A DNA stretch of 41,386 nucleotides from Chromera velia (taxonomy: Eukaryota; Sar; Chromeraceae), in the NCBI GenBank assembly GCA_018398765.1, contig JAHBMJ010005259.1:8605-49990 (forward strand). The letters are read 5' to 3'. The notes under the pieces are model-generated. The model had not been told where the DNA came from, searched no databases, and worked only from the letters and a program-made list of their open reading frames with translations. How positions within the stretch are numbered: the first letter of the stretch is position 1; every line of letters starts with the position of its first letter. The position numbers were made by a program, and so were the translations under genes. Shown in pieces: positions 1 to 9,994 of this stretch.

Positions 1-73
1 TTGACGTCGATCAACTCAGGTGTATAGATTTCTGGCTGGACAAGGTCACCTGTCACGAAAGGAAGCCAGTGCA

Positions 74-1357
74 ATGATGAGTCTGAGCAAAAGCAGATCA
101 GTCCTTCTGTTTCTTCTTTGTGTCCTCTGTTGCTGCTGCAACCCCCAGCTTCCTGTCTTGGTCTCTGGAGCAGAGGACACTTATCTGCCATCCGCCTTCC
201 TCAACTCGCTGCAATCTCCCCTCAAGTCCTCTCCCTCTTCCAGGAAAAGGACAAAAAGTTCACCCAGCACAGAGACGGCATTTGTTGTTCCCTCTCCTGC
301 CTCTCTTGTTTCTTCAAATGAAGTGATCAGCCGCAGAAGGAGCACGCTCCTCTCAGCAGAAGCAGTAGAGGGAACTGCACCCTCACCAGCAGCCAACCTA
401 TTTAAGCTGTACGAGAAGGTCACGTCAATACTGACCACCCTCTTTCCGCTCTGGACCATCATCTTTTCCGTTATCGCTCTCAAATCCCCCCAAAGCTTCG
501 CATGGTTCAACACGACCTATTTCACCACCGCCCTTGCCGCCTTGATGCTCTCCATGGGCATCACCCTCACCCCTCAGGACTTCATTGACTGTGCGAAACG
601 CCCCAAAGCTATCGGAGTGGGCTTCGTTGGCTGCTACGGTATGATGCCGTTGCTGGCCCTGGTGCTTGCCAAGATGGCGCGTTTGCCTGCTGAATTGACT
701 GCAGGGTTGGTGCTGGTGGGGTCGATCAACGGGGGGCAGGCATCAAATTTGTGTGCGTATATTGCAAGGGGGGATGTTGCATTGTCGGTTCTGATGACTA
801 CAGCAACAACAATCGGGGCCATCTTCATGACCCCCCTCTTGTGCCAAAACCTCCTGGGTGCCAAAGTAGCACTCGATGCGGCAGGAATTGTTCGGTCGAC
901 CATTCAGGTCGTCCTAGGACCTCTGGCCGTGGGTATGACGATGAATAAATTCTGCCCGCAGATCGTTGAAGCGATTACCCCCCTTACACCGATAGTGGGT
1001 GTCCTTTCCACCTGTCTGTTGGTTGCGTCGTCGGTGGCACAGGTGGCCGAACCGATCCTGAATGCTGGGATGCAGTTGCAGACACCCATCATTCTTTTGC
1101 ATCTTGTGGGGGGCATAGTCGGGTACTCAGTGCCTAAATTGATGGGCATGACGGAGACGACGTGTCGAACCATTGCGATCGAGACTTCCATGAAGAGTTC
1201 GGCGTTTGGGTTTCTTTTGGCGTCCTTGCACTTTGCAGACTTTGCGGTCAGGGTGGCACCTGCAGTGTCGGTGGTGTGGATGGCCATCACGGGGGCAACG
1301 TTGGCAGTGATTTGGAGATTCATTCCCGTCAAGGAGGAGACAGGGAAGACGGATTGA
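74..1357 (+). CDS. BASS-family (bile acid:Na+ symporter-like) transporter, probably plastid-targeted
   Basis: A 427-residue membrane protein of the bile acid:sodium symporter superfamily, which in plastids includes carriers of pyruvate and other organic acids. From ATG 74, residues 1-34 form a signal peptide (Leu/Cys-rich core, likely cut near VSG-AED). A Ser/Thr/Lys/Arg-rich, acid-poor stretch of about 70 residues follows, like a bipartite leader for a complex plastid. After it come about nine to ten hydrophobic helices. The BASS signature GSINGGQASN begins at residue 216, followed by ARGDVALSV, which matches the ion-binding crossover region of the family. The reading frame stays open upstream to base 20, directly after a possible acceptor (CAACTCAG), so an upstream exon is possible. 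ATG 74 is chosen because it gives a clean signal peptide. The substrate cannot be told from sequence. The stop is TGA. Confidence 0.9.
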   Translation: MMSLSKSRSVLLFLLCVLCCCCNPQLPVLVSGAEDTYLPSAFLNSLQSPLKSSPSSRKRTKSSPSTETAFVVPSPASLVSSNEVISRRRSTLLSAEAVEGTAPSPAANLFKLYEKVTSILTTLFPLWTIIFSVIALKSPQSFAWFNTTYFTTALAALMLSMGITLTPQDFIDCAKRPKAIGVGFVGCYGMMPLLALVLAKMARLPAELTAGLVLVGSINGGQASNLCAYIARGDVALSVLMTTATTIGAIFMTPLLCQNLLGAKVALDAAGIVRSTIQVVLGPLAVGMTMNKFCPQIVEAITPLTPIVGVLSTCLLVASSVAQVAEPILNAGMQLQTPIILLHLVGGIVGYSVPKLMGMTETTCRTIAIETSMKSSAFGFLLASLHFADFAVRVAPAVSVVWMAITGATLAVIWRFIPVKEETGKTD

Positions 1358-4081
1358 TTGAAGGGGAAGGGGAGGATTTGTTTTTTGCTTTGGAACCCAG
1401 GAAAAGCAACTAGAATGCTTGCTTGAAGGGGTTTCTCCCTCAATTTGTCTGAGTGCCACTGCTGTTCTCTTTCTCTTGTTCAAAGCTCTGGAAGAACACA
1501 GACGGAAGGAGAAGGAGGGGGGGGCAAAGGGATTGACAGATGAATTCAACAAATGTGGGAGGGAGTTGTTTTACTCGATGCGCGCACTTTCTTACGTCTT
1601 TTTGTCCTTTCTTTCTTCACTCCCCGTTTTTGTTTAAATCCTTTTTGCGTTTTATTAGCTGTCAGCCTGGTAGCAGGGTGATGTGCAGTCCTGTCCCTTT
1701 TCGTTTTTGGTGCAGTTCCTTCACCTCTCCCGCTTCCGTCCCTTTCTTTCGTCCTTTCCTTCTGAAGTTCTTCCTTGCTTTCCCCTCCAGTTTTCTTCTT
1801 CTGCTGAAGTGCCAACTGTCTAGCTGTTGTTGGCTTCGTTTTGCTCTTTCTGTCTGTCTTTCTGTCTCTGAGTCTGGGAAAAGAGAAAGGCGTGTCGCCT
1901 GTCGTTAGCCTCGTTTTGTAAGATAAGAGAAGAGTCACACTGACGGGATGCTAGGATGAGAGGGAGGTATGCAGTGTAAGCAGCAAGAGCTCTGCAGTCC
2001 GGCAATTTGTTTCCTTCCATGTCCGTCTTGCTCTGTCTGTGGAGCATTGACGACTGACTGAATGAATGCATGGATCAATGACTGAATGAATGAATGAGTC
2101 AATCGAACTTCCAAAGCAGTTGTTCGATTCATGTAGCACGGGAGGGAGCTCCCTTAGAACCATTCAGCAAACATCACTCTCGCAGTCACTCATTCACTCA
2201 TTTCAAGCTTGTGTGCGTGCTTACTTGTCCTTGCGTGCTTGGAAGGACCGGGATTCAACAGAATTCAAAAACTCTGGAACAGGGAATGAATGAATGGAGA
2301 AAGAATAAAATGGTTGATAAAAGGGGTTGCACGAGAGCACGAGAGAAGAATTTCAGTGGAAAGCAGCAGCACATGCAGTGAGAGAGATGGACTTGTTGTT
2401 GGTGACTGCATGGACGGACGATCGACTGACTGATCGAGTTGGGTCGTTCAACGGCCTGATGGACTTCTTTGTGCACGGGCGGGTTTGCAGTCAACGAGCG
2501 AAGTTAAGACAAGACAATCGGTCAAGAGGAGAAAAGAGAGAACCTCTTTAAGAGAATTCAGTGATTGTCCGTCTGCCTCTATCTGCCTCCCTTCATAAAT
2601 GCATAGAGAGGGAGAGACACAGAGAAACAGAGAGGGAGGAAGGGCCTCATGGAGGAATTCACTTTGGTTTCGTTCAGTCGGTAATGTATTGATCGGATCA
2701 TGACGCCGATGATGACGGCATTAATTCTGCACATTCTTTTTTGTAGATGCAGTTTGGAGTGCACGTGACTGCCAGACCTGAATTTCTTCCGAGCTTCCCC
2801 CTCCCGGCCGTCAGTTTTGCTGAGCAGAAACTTGCGTTGCACGTTTCTTTTGATCAATTCGCATTGAATTAAGTGATTGAAGTATCAGACCGAGTGGCCG
2901 GGTTCTTGAACTGGAATTCGTTCTTCAAACCGACATTGAGCGGACTGTATGGTACAGCTTTGCATGCTCGAAGCCATGCATATGATCTTATTAATTATAC
3001 ATGCATTGTCATTGAATTTATACCAATGTAGCTGTTGGCTTTTGTCCTGTGCAGTGCCGTCGGACATAGATGGTCAATAGATGTTGGACTACGTTGGACC
3101 TGGAGGTCTGTATAGATTTTGTAATGCCTGCTGTTTGCTGATGTTTATTATGTATAAACATATTTATTAAAGTTAGATAATTTGTTTTTAATGGATGTCC
3201 GTTGTATTATTTATTTATACATAGGTGAGTGGTTCGTTATTAAAGTAAAGAACGCGGTTGAAGAGATCATCTCAATCAGGGATGTATATGTGTTAATTCT
3301 CCACGGCAGGCCTTTTTTTTTGTTCTATATCTAGAGTAATCTGGGTATCTCCTTGGAAGGCCATATACAGAAGGTAAAGTAAAGTTACTTAGTAAACGAC
3401 CTTAAACAGTATAAGAGGTGCGTCACCGTGTCTGTCTCTATTTAATGCATTCGGTTTAGTCTAAAAGTTTAGTTTCTCTCTCTATTTCAGATAAAACAAC
3501 TAAAAACAAATTAACATTTTTTCTGCCAGAACTAGCCGGAATGCGTAGGGGGTCTGAACTAGACAAATACCACCTGTCCCGGGAAAGCTCCGCATGTAGA
3601 CACGTACGCTTCAAGCCACGCTCCGCCCTCCGGGGCCATGCATCATTCATATGCACCTCGACATCGCGTCAGTCTGCATGATCGACTGCATGGATCGACT
3701 GTTTCGAGCATCTATGGGCTGGGGAACAAAAAATGCCTGGGGGGGGGGAACAAGCGCGCCCGAAGCACGCGCTTGCAATCTATACTAGATGTTATAGCAC
3801 AAGGCTTGCACAGCACACAACAAGTCAATCCTAGCATCATTCAACATTGTTGAAGTCTAAATATTAAAAAGTAACGTATTCTGTTTAAAAAAATAATTTA
3901 GTAAATCAACAAATCAAATTATGTTTGAATAACTTCAGTTGATAGATTCCATTTAAACTTAGCTTTTTTAAAAAAATCCAGATGTAACACTTCTTCATTG
4001 CATTTATAATAGTTTATTTTTAAAAATCGTACATAAAATAATTTTACCATGCATATTTTAAAAATTAATTTAACACACTGT
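1358..4081. other. Gene-poor spacer with simple sequence
   Basis: No convincing gene was seen. The first half is pyrimidine-rich on the + strand and contains degenerate TGAATGAA runs (about 2055-2100) and scattered ATTCATTCA motifs. Bases 3100-4080 are strongly AT-rich with runs of A and T. A G-run of ten lies at about 3740-3749 beside a GC-rich patch (GCGCGCCCGAAGCACGCGC). Short ORFs here have low-complexity translations on both strands and no recognisable motif. Confidence 0.5.
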
Positions 4082-6762
4082 TTAGCTCAGGTTTCTTTTT
4101 GCTTCTCGCCCTTTCATACAAGCAACACGTGCACGCCTTTTCTTTTGAAACCACTCATCATACCTACCATGCTTTAATGGACAAAACACAACGTCTGGCC
4201 GGGGAAATCGATGGCCTGGGGCCTCGTTGTACAACTTTTTGCATGCCGGACATCGTTTTTTTTCAACCTTGGTTTCTTTTTTCATATTGTTCACCTCTTT
4301 CAAATCAGGAAGAGAAGCCAGAAAGGCTTCTTTTGTGCTCCACACCTCCAAACACTAATAATACCCACCCTCAACTCTCTTATGAAACGGCTTACCAACA
4401 TCTTTCCCACATTTTTTGCACTTCTTTTTTTGTTTGTCTTCCATTGCATTTTGCTCTCCCCCCACCTCCCTAACTTCAGCACTAGATGAGGCTGGTGCAT
4501 GAGAAAGTAACAACTGTGACAGGGGTACAGCTTCTTCCTCCCCCCCCTGGCCATTCTCCCCCCTAGCTTCCCCACCAGCAGATGCAACCGCTGCAACTCC
4601 TGCAAAAGAGAGAGGGAGATCTTCTTCCTCATCGCCCATGTTCCTTCCCCCCCCACTTTCAGAAACTTCGACCGGCACACTGGGAAAGACGGCGTTGACT
4701 ACCTCTCTGCGGTTTGCATAAGGCACTTGAACAGTAAACGATGATCGATTTTGTGTAAGGCCAACATGTGCTTGTGCAGACAAATTGTCCATACATTCTT
4801 GTACAGCCGCTGCATTCTTATCTTTTATTAAAAATGTTTGAATTAAAGAGGGAGTTGTTGCAGGGAGAGAGAGGGGGGCATATCGTTCTAGAAATTTAGA
4901 GCAACAGACCCCATCAGCATATGTGCAATCACAATGGAAATCTCGTTGACAATAGATGCATATTGATGAGCTCCCCCTTTGCCTCCCTTCAAAGGAGACA
5001 TCTGCAAATGGTTAAATAACAAAATTTTCCTAAAATGCCCACCCAGACATGCACCGTAAATCGGTTCGCTCTTCTTAAAGTTCGAAACAAACCACCCCCG
5101 AATCGTGCTCTCATCAGGAAAGGTGCTATGAAACCACTCTGTGAAGGAATAGAATGGTGCACAAGAGGCGGGGGCTATCTGGGAACGGCCATCTCCCACA
5201 TGGAAGAAACCATTCTTCTTCTGAAACACACGGACGACTGCTGCGTAATGGAGAAAAGAACGAAGGTAGTTGTTGTAAGAGATTTCAAGCAGGCCTTCAT
5301 GGATGATTCTTGTGCTCCCCCCCCTTGAAACTGCCAACTGTCCGATCTCAGACAGAAACTCAGAGTCGACAATTCCGTAAACTCCCGGTTTCATAGCTCC
5401 TGGGAACCAGGCAAGCGCTGACTCTCCTATTTGCTTCAGAAAACGGTGATCAGAAGAAAGGAAAGCAGTCTTGTTGTGATGGCACGTGAAGCTGTTACAC
5501 CTCAGTTGGACTGGAAAGAGATACCAGGGGTCTCTGGCTAGGGTCTCTGGCGGGAATGAAAAGTGGGCCTTCGCAACGGGTGCCCTTTACCGTCACAGTC
5601 GACCTGCAACCCTCTCCTACACACTGAAGCTTGCCAACACTCGCAACGATAGGGTGGATCATAGGATTCTAAAAGAACACCCGCTTCAGACAGAATCAGG
5701 CAGGCAATAGGGTATGCTTTGCAGAGTGATCGATGTTCACAGGATCGATCCATCCCATCATTTTTGACAGATTCCCCCCTCTTGCCACCACAGTGACTTC
5801 CTCTAAAATCCATCCTTCTTATGCCTCTGGAATATGGGGCTATTTGTGGGGAAGGGAGTCTTGAGGGGGTGGAGAGGGAACAGTAGCAGTTGCAGCTGCA
5901 GACAAAGATGAGGGCACTGCAGCAGGCGCGGCAGCTGCTACAGCAACGCTAACGACAGGGATATTAGAGCGGCTATGAAGAGACTCTGTAGGGGGATCCA
6001 CGTTCGGAGACTCCTGTACTTCAGGAGCAGCATCCGCAGAGGGTTCAGTAGCAGCGCTCCTGTCACTCTCCTGTGTTTCCAAAACAGGAACTACAAGACA
6101 GCAAAGCAAAACAGAGGGTGACAGAGGGAAAGTGAATATGCATGGGAGAGAGTCCGAGAGTGATGGCAAGTAAAGTACAGCCCAATGTAAAAACAAGCAG
6201 CCCGACGGGGAGCAAGGAAGAAAATGGAGGGAGGAAGCTAAGCGGAGACCACCGTACGGGAAGCACTACAAGTAACCAACCTGGGGCACGGGGGATAACG
6301 GAGGAAGCCCCTTGATCATCACTGGCTTGCTGTAGACCTCCTTTGAAGGCTGCAAAGAACAAAGCAGGGTAAAATTAACAGTGTAGACAGGTAGACGCGT
6401 GAGGGCTATACATGGAGAGCAACACGGAGACCACCAGCAGAGTCAAAAAATGAAGCAGGCCATCACAGACCTTGCAAGATAGTTGGTTGACTTTTACTTG
6501 CGGGTACTACCTGAGGCTACTAATGCTGTCGTGAGGACTACAGTCGGTTGGACCAGTCATGGTCGTGCCCACATACATATCTCGATAACGAGTTAGTCCG
6601 TGCAGGACAGTCCTTGACCTTCTCATACTTGCTCTTCCACGGTTTGCTCTTGGGATGGGACTTCCCAGGGTGCTCACCCTTTGCAAGAACATCGATTCAA
6701 TCCTCCCAATATGTACCTCCCTTGGCTTTCTTCAGCATGCGAAAGTAGCGTAGGCTCTGTAG
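4082..6762 (-). pseudogene. Decayed transposase-like gene with Cys/His zinc-binding modules
   Basis: Read on the minus strand, fragments in changing frames line up as one protein. From the N-terminus there is a Lys-rich piece (KSHPKSKPWKSKYEKVK, about 6625-6675), a 69-bp exon (6281-6349), then an Ala/Pro-rich linker from an exon starting at 6090. The 190-nt intron between them is phase-matched, with donor GTTGGT and acceptor TTGTAG. Next is a module with YRCECWQ, CDGKGHPLRR and LRCNSFTCHHNKTAFLSSDH, followed by FPGAMKPGVYG. This resembles the zinc-binding region (DUF6729-like, from memory) that precedes some eukaryotic transposase cores. YASIVNEISIV and FLIKDKN follow like core strands. Two C-terminal Cys/His clusters end it (CKKCGK...H; CPACKK...FCP). 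Breaks: TGA at 6697-6699 where Trp fits, frame changes near 5850, 5575 and 4915, and an in-frame TAG at 4355-4357. The family assignment is tentative; that it is a coding relic is fairly sure. Confidence 0.6.
6091..6280 (-). other. Intron inside the decayed transposase-like gene
   Basis: On the minus strand the 69-bp exon (6349-6281) ends CCCCAG before GTTGGT. The next exon starts at 6090 after the pyrimidine tract CTTTGCTGTCTTGTAG. The upstream exon ends one base into a codon and the downstream exon supplies the other two (G|TT, Val), so the frame is kept. The 69-bp exon is itself preceded by a good acceptor (TGTTCTTTGCAG). Confidence 0.6.
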
Positions 6763-6784
6763 GCGAGACAGCCAACTACTATTA

Positions 6785-7699
6785 CAAACCACCACCAACG
6801 TCCAAAATAAAAAAATGAGAGACCAGAGCCTCATCACGAATAATGACAGCTTCCAACACTTTTAATGTTCTAAGAGAATCATATTGATGGGAAAAACACG
6901 TTTCAAAACGGATTATGTGTATAAAGAGAACAAGAACTATAAGGCTGTCAGTGGTCATCGGTGGTCTCCGCGGTGGAGACGGAGACTACAGGGCTGGTCT
7001 CTGTCCGAGGGTGTATCTAGCGGAGGCCAGAGAGTGACTAGAATCCCATACACTCCAGCCAGGTCATGCTTGGGTGCACGACATGCAGTGACCTTAAAGC
7101 AGCTGCATGCATGGTAAGCCATATGCATGGTGAACCGTGAACTTCGTCAACCGGCTCGACTCTATTTGAAAAATGTTGATAAGTCAAAGAGGGTGACTGT
7201 AGGTGACTAAAAGGGTGATTAAAGGTAACAAGCTCTGACTTGTACAGCAAAAAACTTATCGATAAAATTTAACGTAACCAGGAAATATTAAGAGTCACAG
7301 AGAAGTATATATATTATATAGAAAAAATTAGAAAAACAAACACAGCTAGGCAAAATCCATCCATTGTATATGAGAACGCGGCATGCATAACGAACCCTCT
7401 ATTATCAAACCAAACTCAATCACAAAACTCTTTTACATACATTGTCACTGTCATACAACGATGCAGTGATCTTCTTAATGAGACAGACGTGCACTCTGAG
7501 CCACTCTCAGAGAAAACAGGCTAAAATGATGAATAACTATGAATGAGTTTTTAAAAAACCCTAAATAGTATAAAGGAGAAGTAGCAAATAAATAAATTTT
7601 CTAGTAAATTTCTAGAATATGTTTTATTTTTTAATGAAACATACTGTCTAATATAGGTAAGACTGATAATATATGATGATTAAGGGTTTTTTCATGTAT
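6785..7699. other. AT-rich spacer, no gene seen
   Basis: No supported ORF. It holds a TGCATGCA motif at 7104-7111 and a TATATATTATATAG stretch near 7308. It separates the decayed transposase-like gene from the hAT element. Confidence 0.5.
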
Positions 7700-7707
7700 G
7701 CTACATC
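7700..7707 (+). repeat. Left target-site duplication of hAT element (GCTACATC)
   Basis: Eight bases directly outside the left terminal inverted repeat. They match the right-hand copy at 9391-9398 (GCCACATC) at seven of eight positions. Eight-base duplications are the hallmark of hAT insertion. Confidence 0.8.
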
Positions 7708-9390
7708 TAGTGACCATGTTTGATTTGATTTGATTTGATTTGATTTGAGCTTCAACCTCAAATATTTGATATTTGAGGTAAGATTTGAGGTTAACCTCTT
7801 AGGGTTCCTCACTAAGTCACTGACTTACTGTCACTCTGATCATTTTTCTCATGACAATAGTTATCAGAACATTTCTGATGTGTGTTTCAAAAATTTAAAA
7901 AAATATATATAAAATTATAACTTATCAGTTCCGTAAAAAAAATATGCCTGTATGGCAGTGTATATACACTAGTCACTGAGACTCACTCTAGTACTAATAG
8001 AGATTAAGAACATAAAATTGATAGATTTGAAATTGCATATAACTTTTTGTTGATACGATAAAGTTAGAGCACGTACTAAAATTGAGGTGACAATCACTCA
8101 GCTTTATGGCACTTCCTTTTCCTCTTCTTCATGATCACTTTCTTCAATGTGAATCGAATCGATCGGTGGTGGAAGCTGCTGAGAGCTTTTTTTCTAGCTT
8201 TTCGGCTTTTCAGGAGTGGGTGCTCCTCGGCTTTTATTTGGTTGCGGAGAGATGACAACGGGGTGAGACGGAGAACCACGCACACGTTTGCTATTGCTGT
8301 TGGTGTTGGAACCGTCGATCGCCAGGAACCCTGACTTTCCTGAATGCGACCACATGTTGAGGGTGATCGACACTCGTTGGGTCGCTGCTTTTCTCAACCT
8401 GTCTTTGATTGACAGAATAATCTTGTTCTTCAGTGTTGGGAGCAGAAGTCTCTGCACCTTCCCCACAGATGGGAGATCGTAGCAGGGGTCCAGTGCCTTG
8501 ACCAGCTTTCGCTAGAGCTTTTGCAATGCCTCATTTTCTGTGAGATGAGGACAGCCAGCACTGGCTAGAAAGTCAGTGGTCAGCATATTGCACTTGATTC
8601 TCTTCTCATGCATCTCTGCATATCGTGCGACCACGGCTTCTACTTCATCTTTGGTAGGGAAAAACGTTCGCACGTCAGGCTGCTTCGTCTCCCCCACCCC
8701 CTCCGACCGCTTTTCCTGTCTTTCTTGGAGCAGCTGCACATGTTTATCAGACGTGATCATCAAGCCATGCTGATTGATGAGGTGGGTTTGAAAAGAACTC
8801 GTTGCCGCTGCTGCATACTCACAGCTACAAATAGTTTCTCCTTCCCCCTCGGCTCCTTGTATTTTCACCTGACACTGAATTATATTTGCCCCCTTTTGCA
8901 CGGACCATATTTTTTTTGCGTACCCGGCTCTAAAAATAAATGCCTCCTTCTTCCCGTTCGACCTTGTCGGATTATGTGACATGTCTTTACAGGGTGTAAA
9001 ATGTTTGCAGACGTTCAAAAAGGGGGCCGTAAAAGATGTTCCAGCACCAGAAAAGTCAATACAGCTGTTCGGGAAAACGTTCAGCTGATCGGTTTACCTC
9101 TACATGAAGTAAAAGGGGGTGAAACGTCAATTTCAGTGCAGCTCAAAACTTTTTTTTTTGAGAGTAAACCATCAAGATTTAGGTTTTTTCATTTGAATCA
9201 GCATGCATGACGAATCGGTACTTACAAAATTTTTTTTGGGACTTTCATATTTGAGGTTGAAAGTCATATTGATCAAATATTTGATCGTATTTGATAGGTC
9301 TTTAAACACTAGGTCCTACCTGACTGGATATTTGATTTAAGCTTAAGCCCTACCTCAAATCAAATCAAATCAAATCAAACATGGTCACTA
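7708..9390. mobile_element. hAT-superfamily DNA transposon, internally deleted
   Basis: A 1,683-bp element with matching ends. The left end reads TAGTGACCATG followed by six TTTGA units (7708-7749). The right end, reverse complemented, reads TAGTGACCATG followed by five TTTGA units (9354-9390). That gives perfect 37-bp inverted repeats apart from one extra unit. Subterminal copies of AAATATTTGA lie inside both ends, as in many hAT elements. It is flanked by an 8-bp target duplication with one mismatch. Its minus strand carries an N-terminal BED-finger/hAT transposase with an internal stop and no catalytic C-terminal half, so it should be non-autonomous. Confidence 0.88.
8194..8982 (-). pseudogene. 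hAT transposase N-terminal half, stop-interrupted
   Basis: From ATG 8982 the protein runs 156 residues. It has a BED-like zinc finger (ICSCEYAAAATSSFQTHLINQHG, with C-x-C then H-x4-H). A Glu/Lys-rich linker and the family's entry segment (FLASAGCPHLTENEALQKL) follow. A TAG at 8512-8514 interrupts it. The same frame then continues to 8194 with RKLVKALDPCYDLPSVGKV and RVSITLNMWSHSGKSGFLAI. This matches the hAT segment leading to the first catalytic Asp, where the usual Asp before the W reads Asn-Met (LNMW). Everything after this (the remaining catalytic residues and the hATC dimerisation domain) is missing. After the 8194 stop the frame runs on to an acidic tail ending near 8104. The TTG-initiated extension to 9018 is not needed, because ATG 8982 is the first Met codon. 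Confidence 0.8.
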
Positions 9391-9398
9391 GCCACATC
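9391..9398 (+). repeat. Right target-site duplication of hAT element (GCCACATC)
   Basis: Eight bases directly after the right inverted repeat end (GGTCACTA). They match the left copy except for one T/C difference, which suggests the insertion is not very recent. Confidence 0.8.
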
Positions 9399-9994
9399 CC
9401 CATATATGAAAGGCGGATCTAACCTAGTTTGTCGATTTGTTCCGTCCTACGACTACCAGCGATGAAATAATATATTAAAGATGATGTCTCTTTCAAACTT
9501 TAGTCATAGCTTTAGCCTACCAAAGCAATTAACTAAATGAAAGTCTGAAATTATATGGGATTGATCAATCAATCGATATATTTAGACTAACAAAATTAGA
9601 TGTCTCTATATAGATATGTACATTCCTACAAGTTAACAGAAATCAATCAATCAGAGCAAAAATGAGTGATTATTTTAGAAGCTAGGGTTTGATTTCCATA
9701 TATGCAAGTACCTTAGGCTAGGCAAGTACAAAGAAGCTTTGGTGCCAATTGCTGAGAAATTCAGCCAGAGTCGCTGCCAGATTCAGATCGCGATTGATGA
9801 GCAAAACTTAGTTGGAAGTAAACTTTTTGAGGCAAAATAAAAGGGATGGGGGAATGCCTGAAGAAATGTCGGGCTTCTTTTCTCCTTGCATGATTGCATG
9901 CTGATGTCCTTACTCTGTCTGGCCCGGTGGTACGTATGTGAACTCAAGTCTTTTTGGGTGGGGGCAGTATGATTGGATTGATATGATAGGTCAA
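9399..9994. other. AT-rich spacer, no gene seen
   Basis: No supported gene. It lies downstream of the phosphoesterase and probably includes its 3' untranslated region. It contains several TGATCAATCAATCAATCGAT-like simple runs. Confidence 0.4.

Noticed and set aside
1546-1938. Minus-strand ORF of 130 residues
   Set aside because: A Lys/Arg/Glu-rich translation of a pyrimidine-rich tract. Low complexity with no motif.
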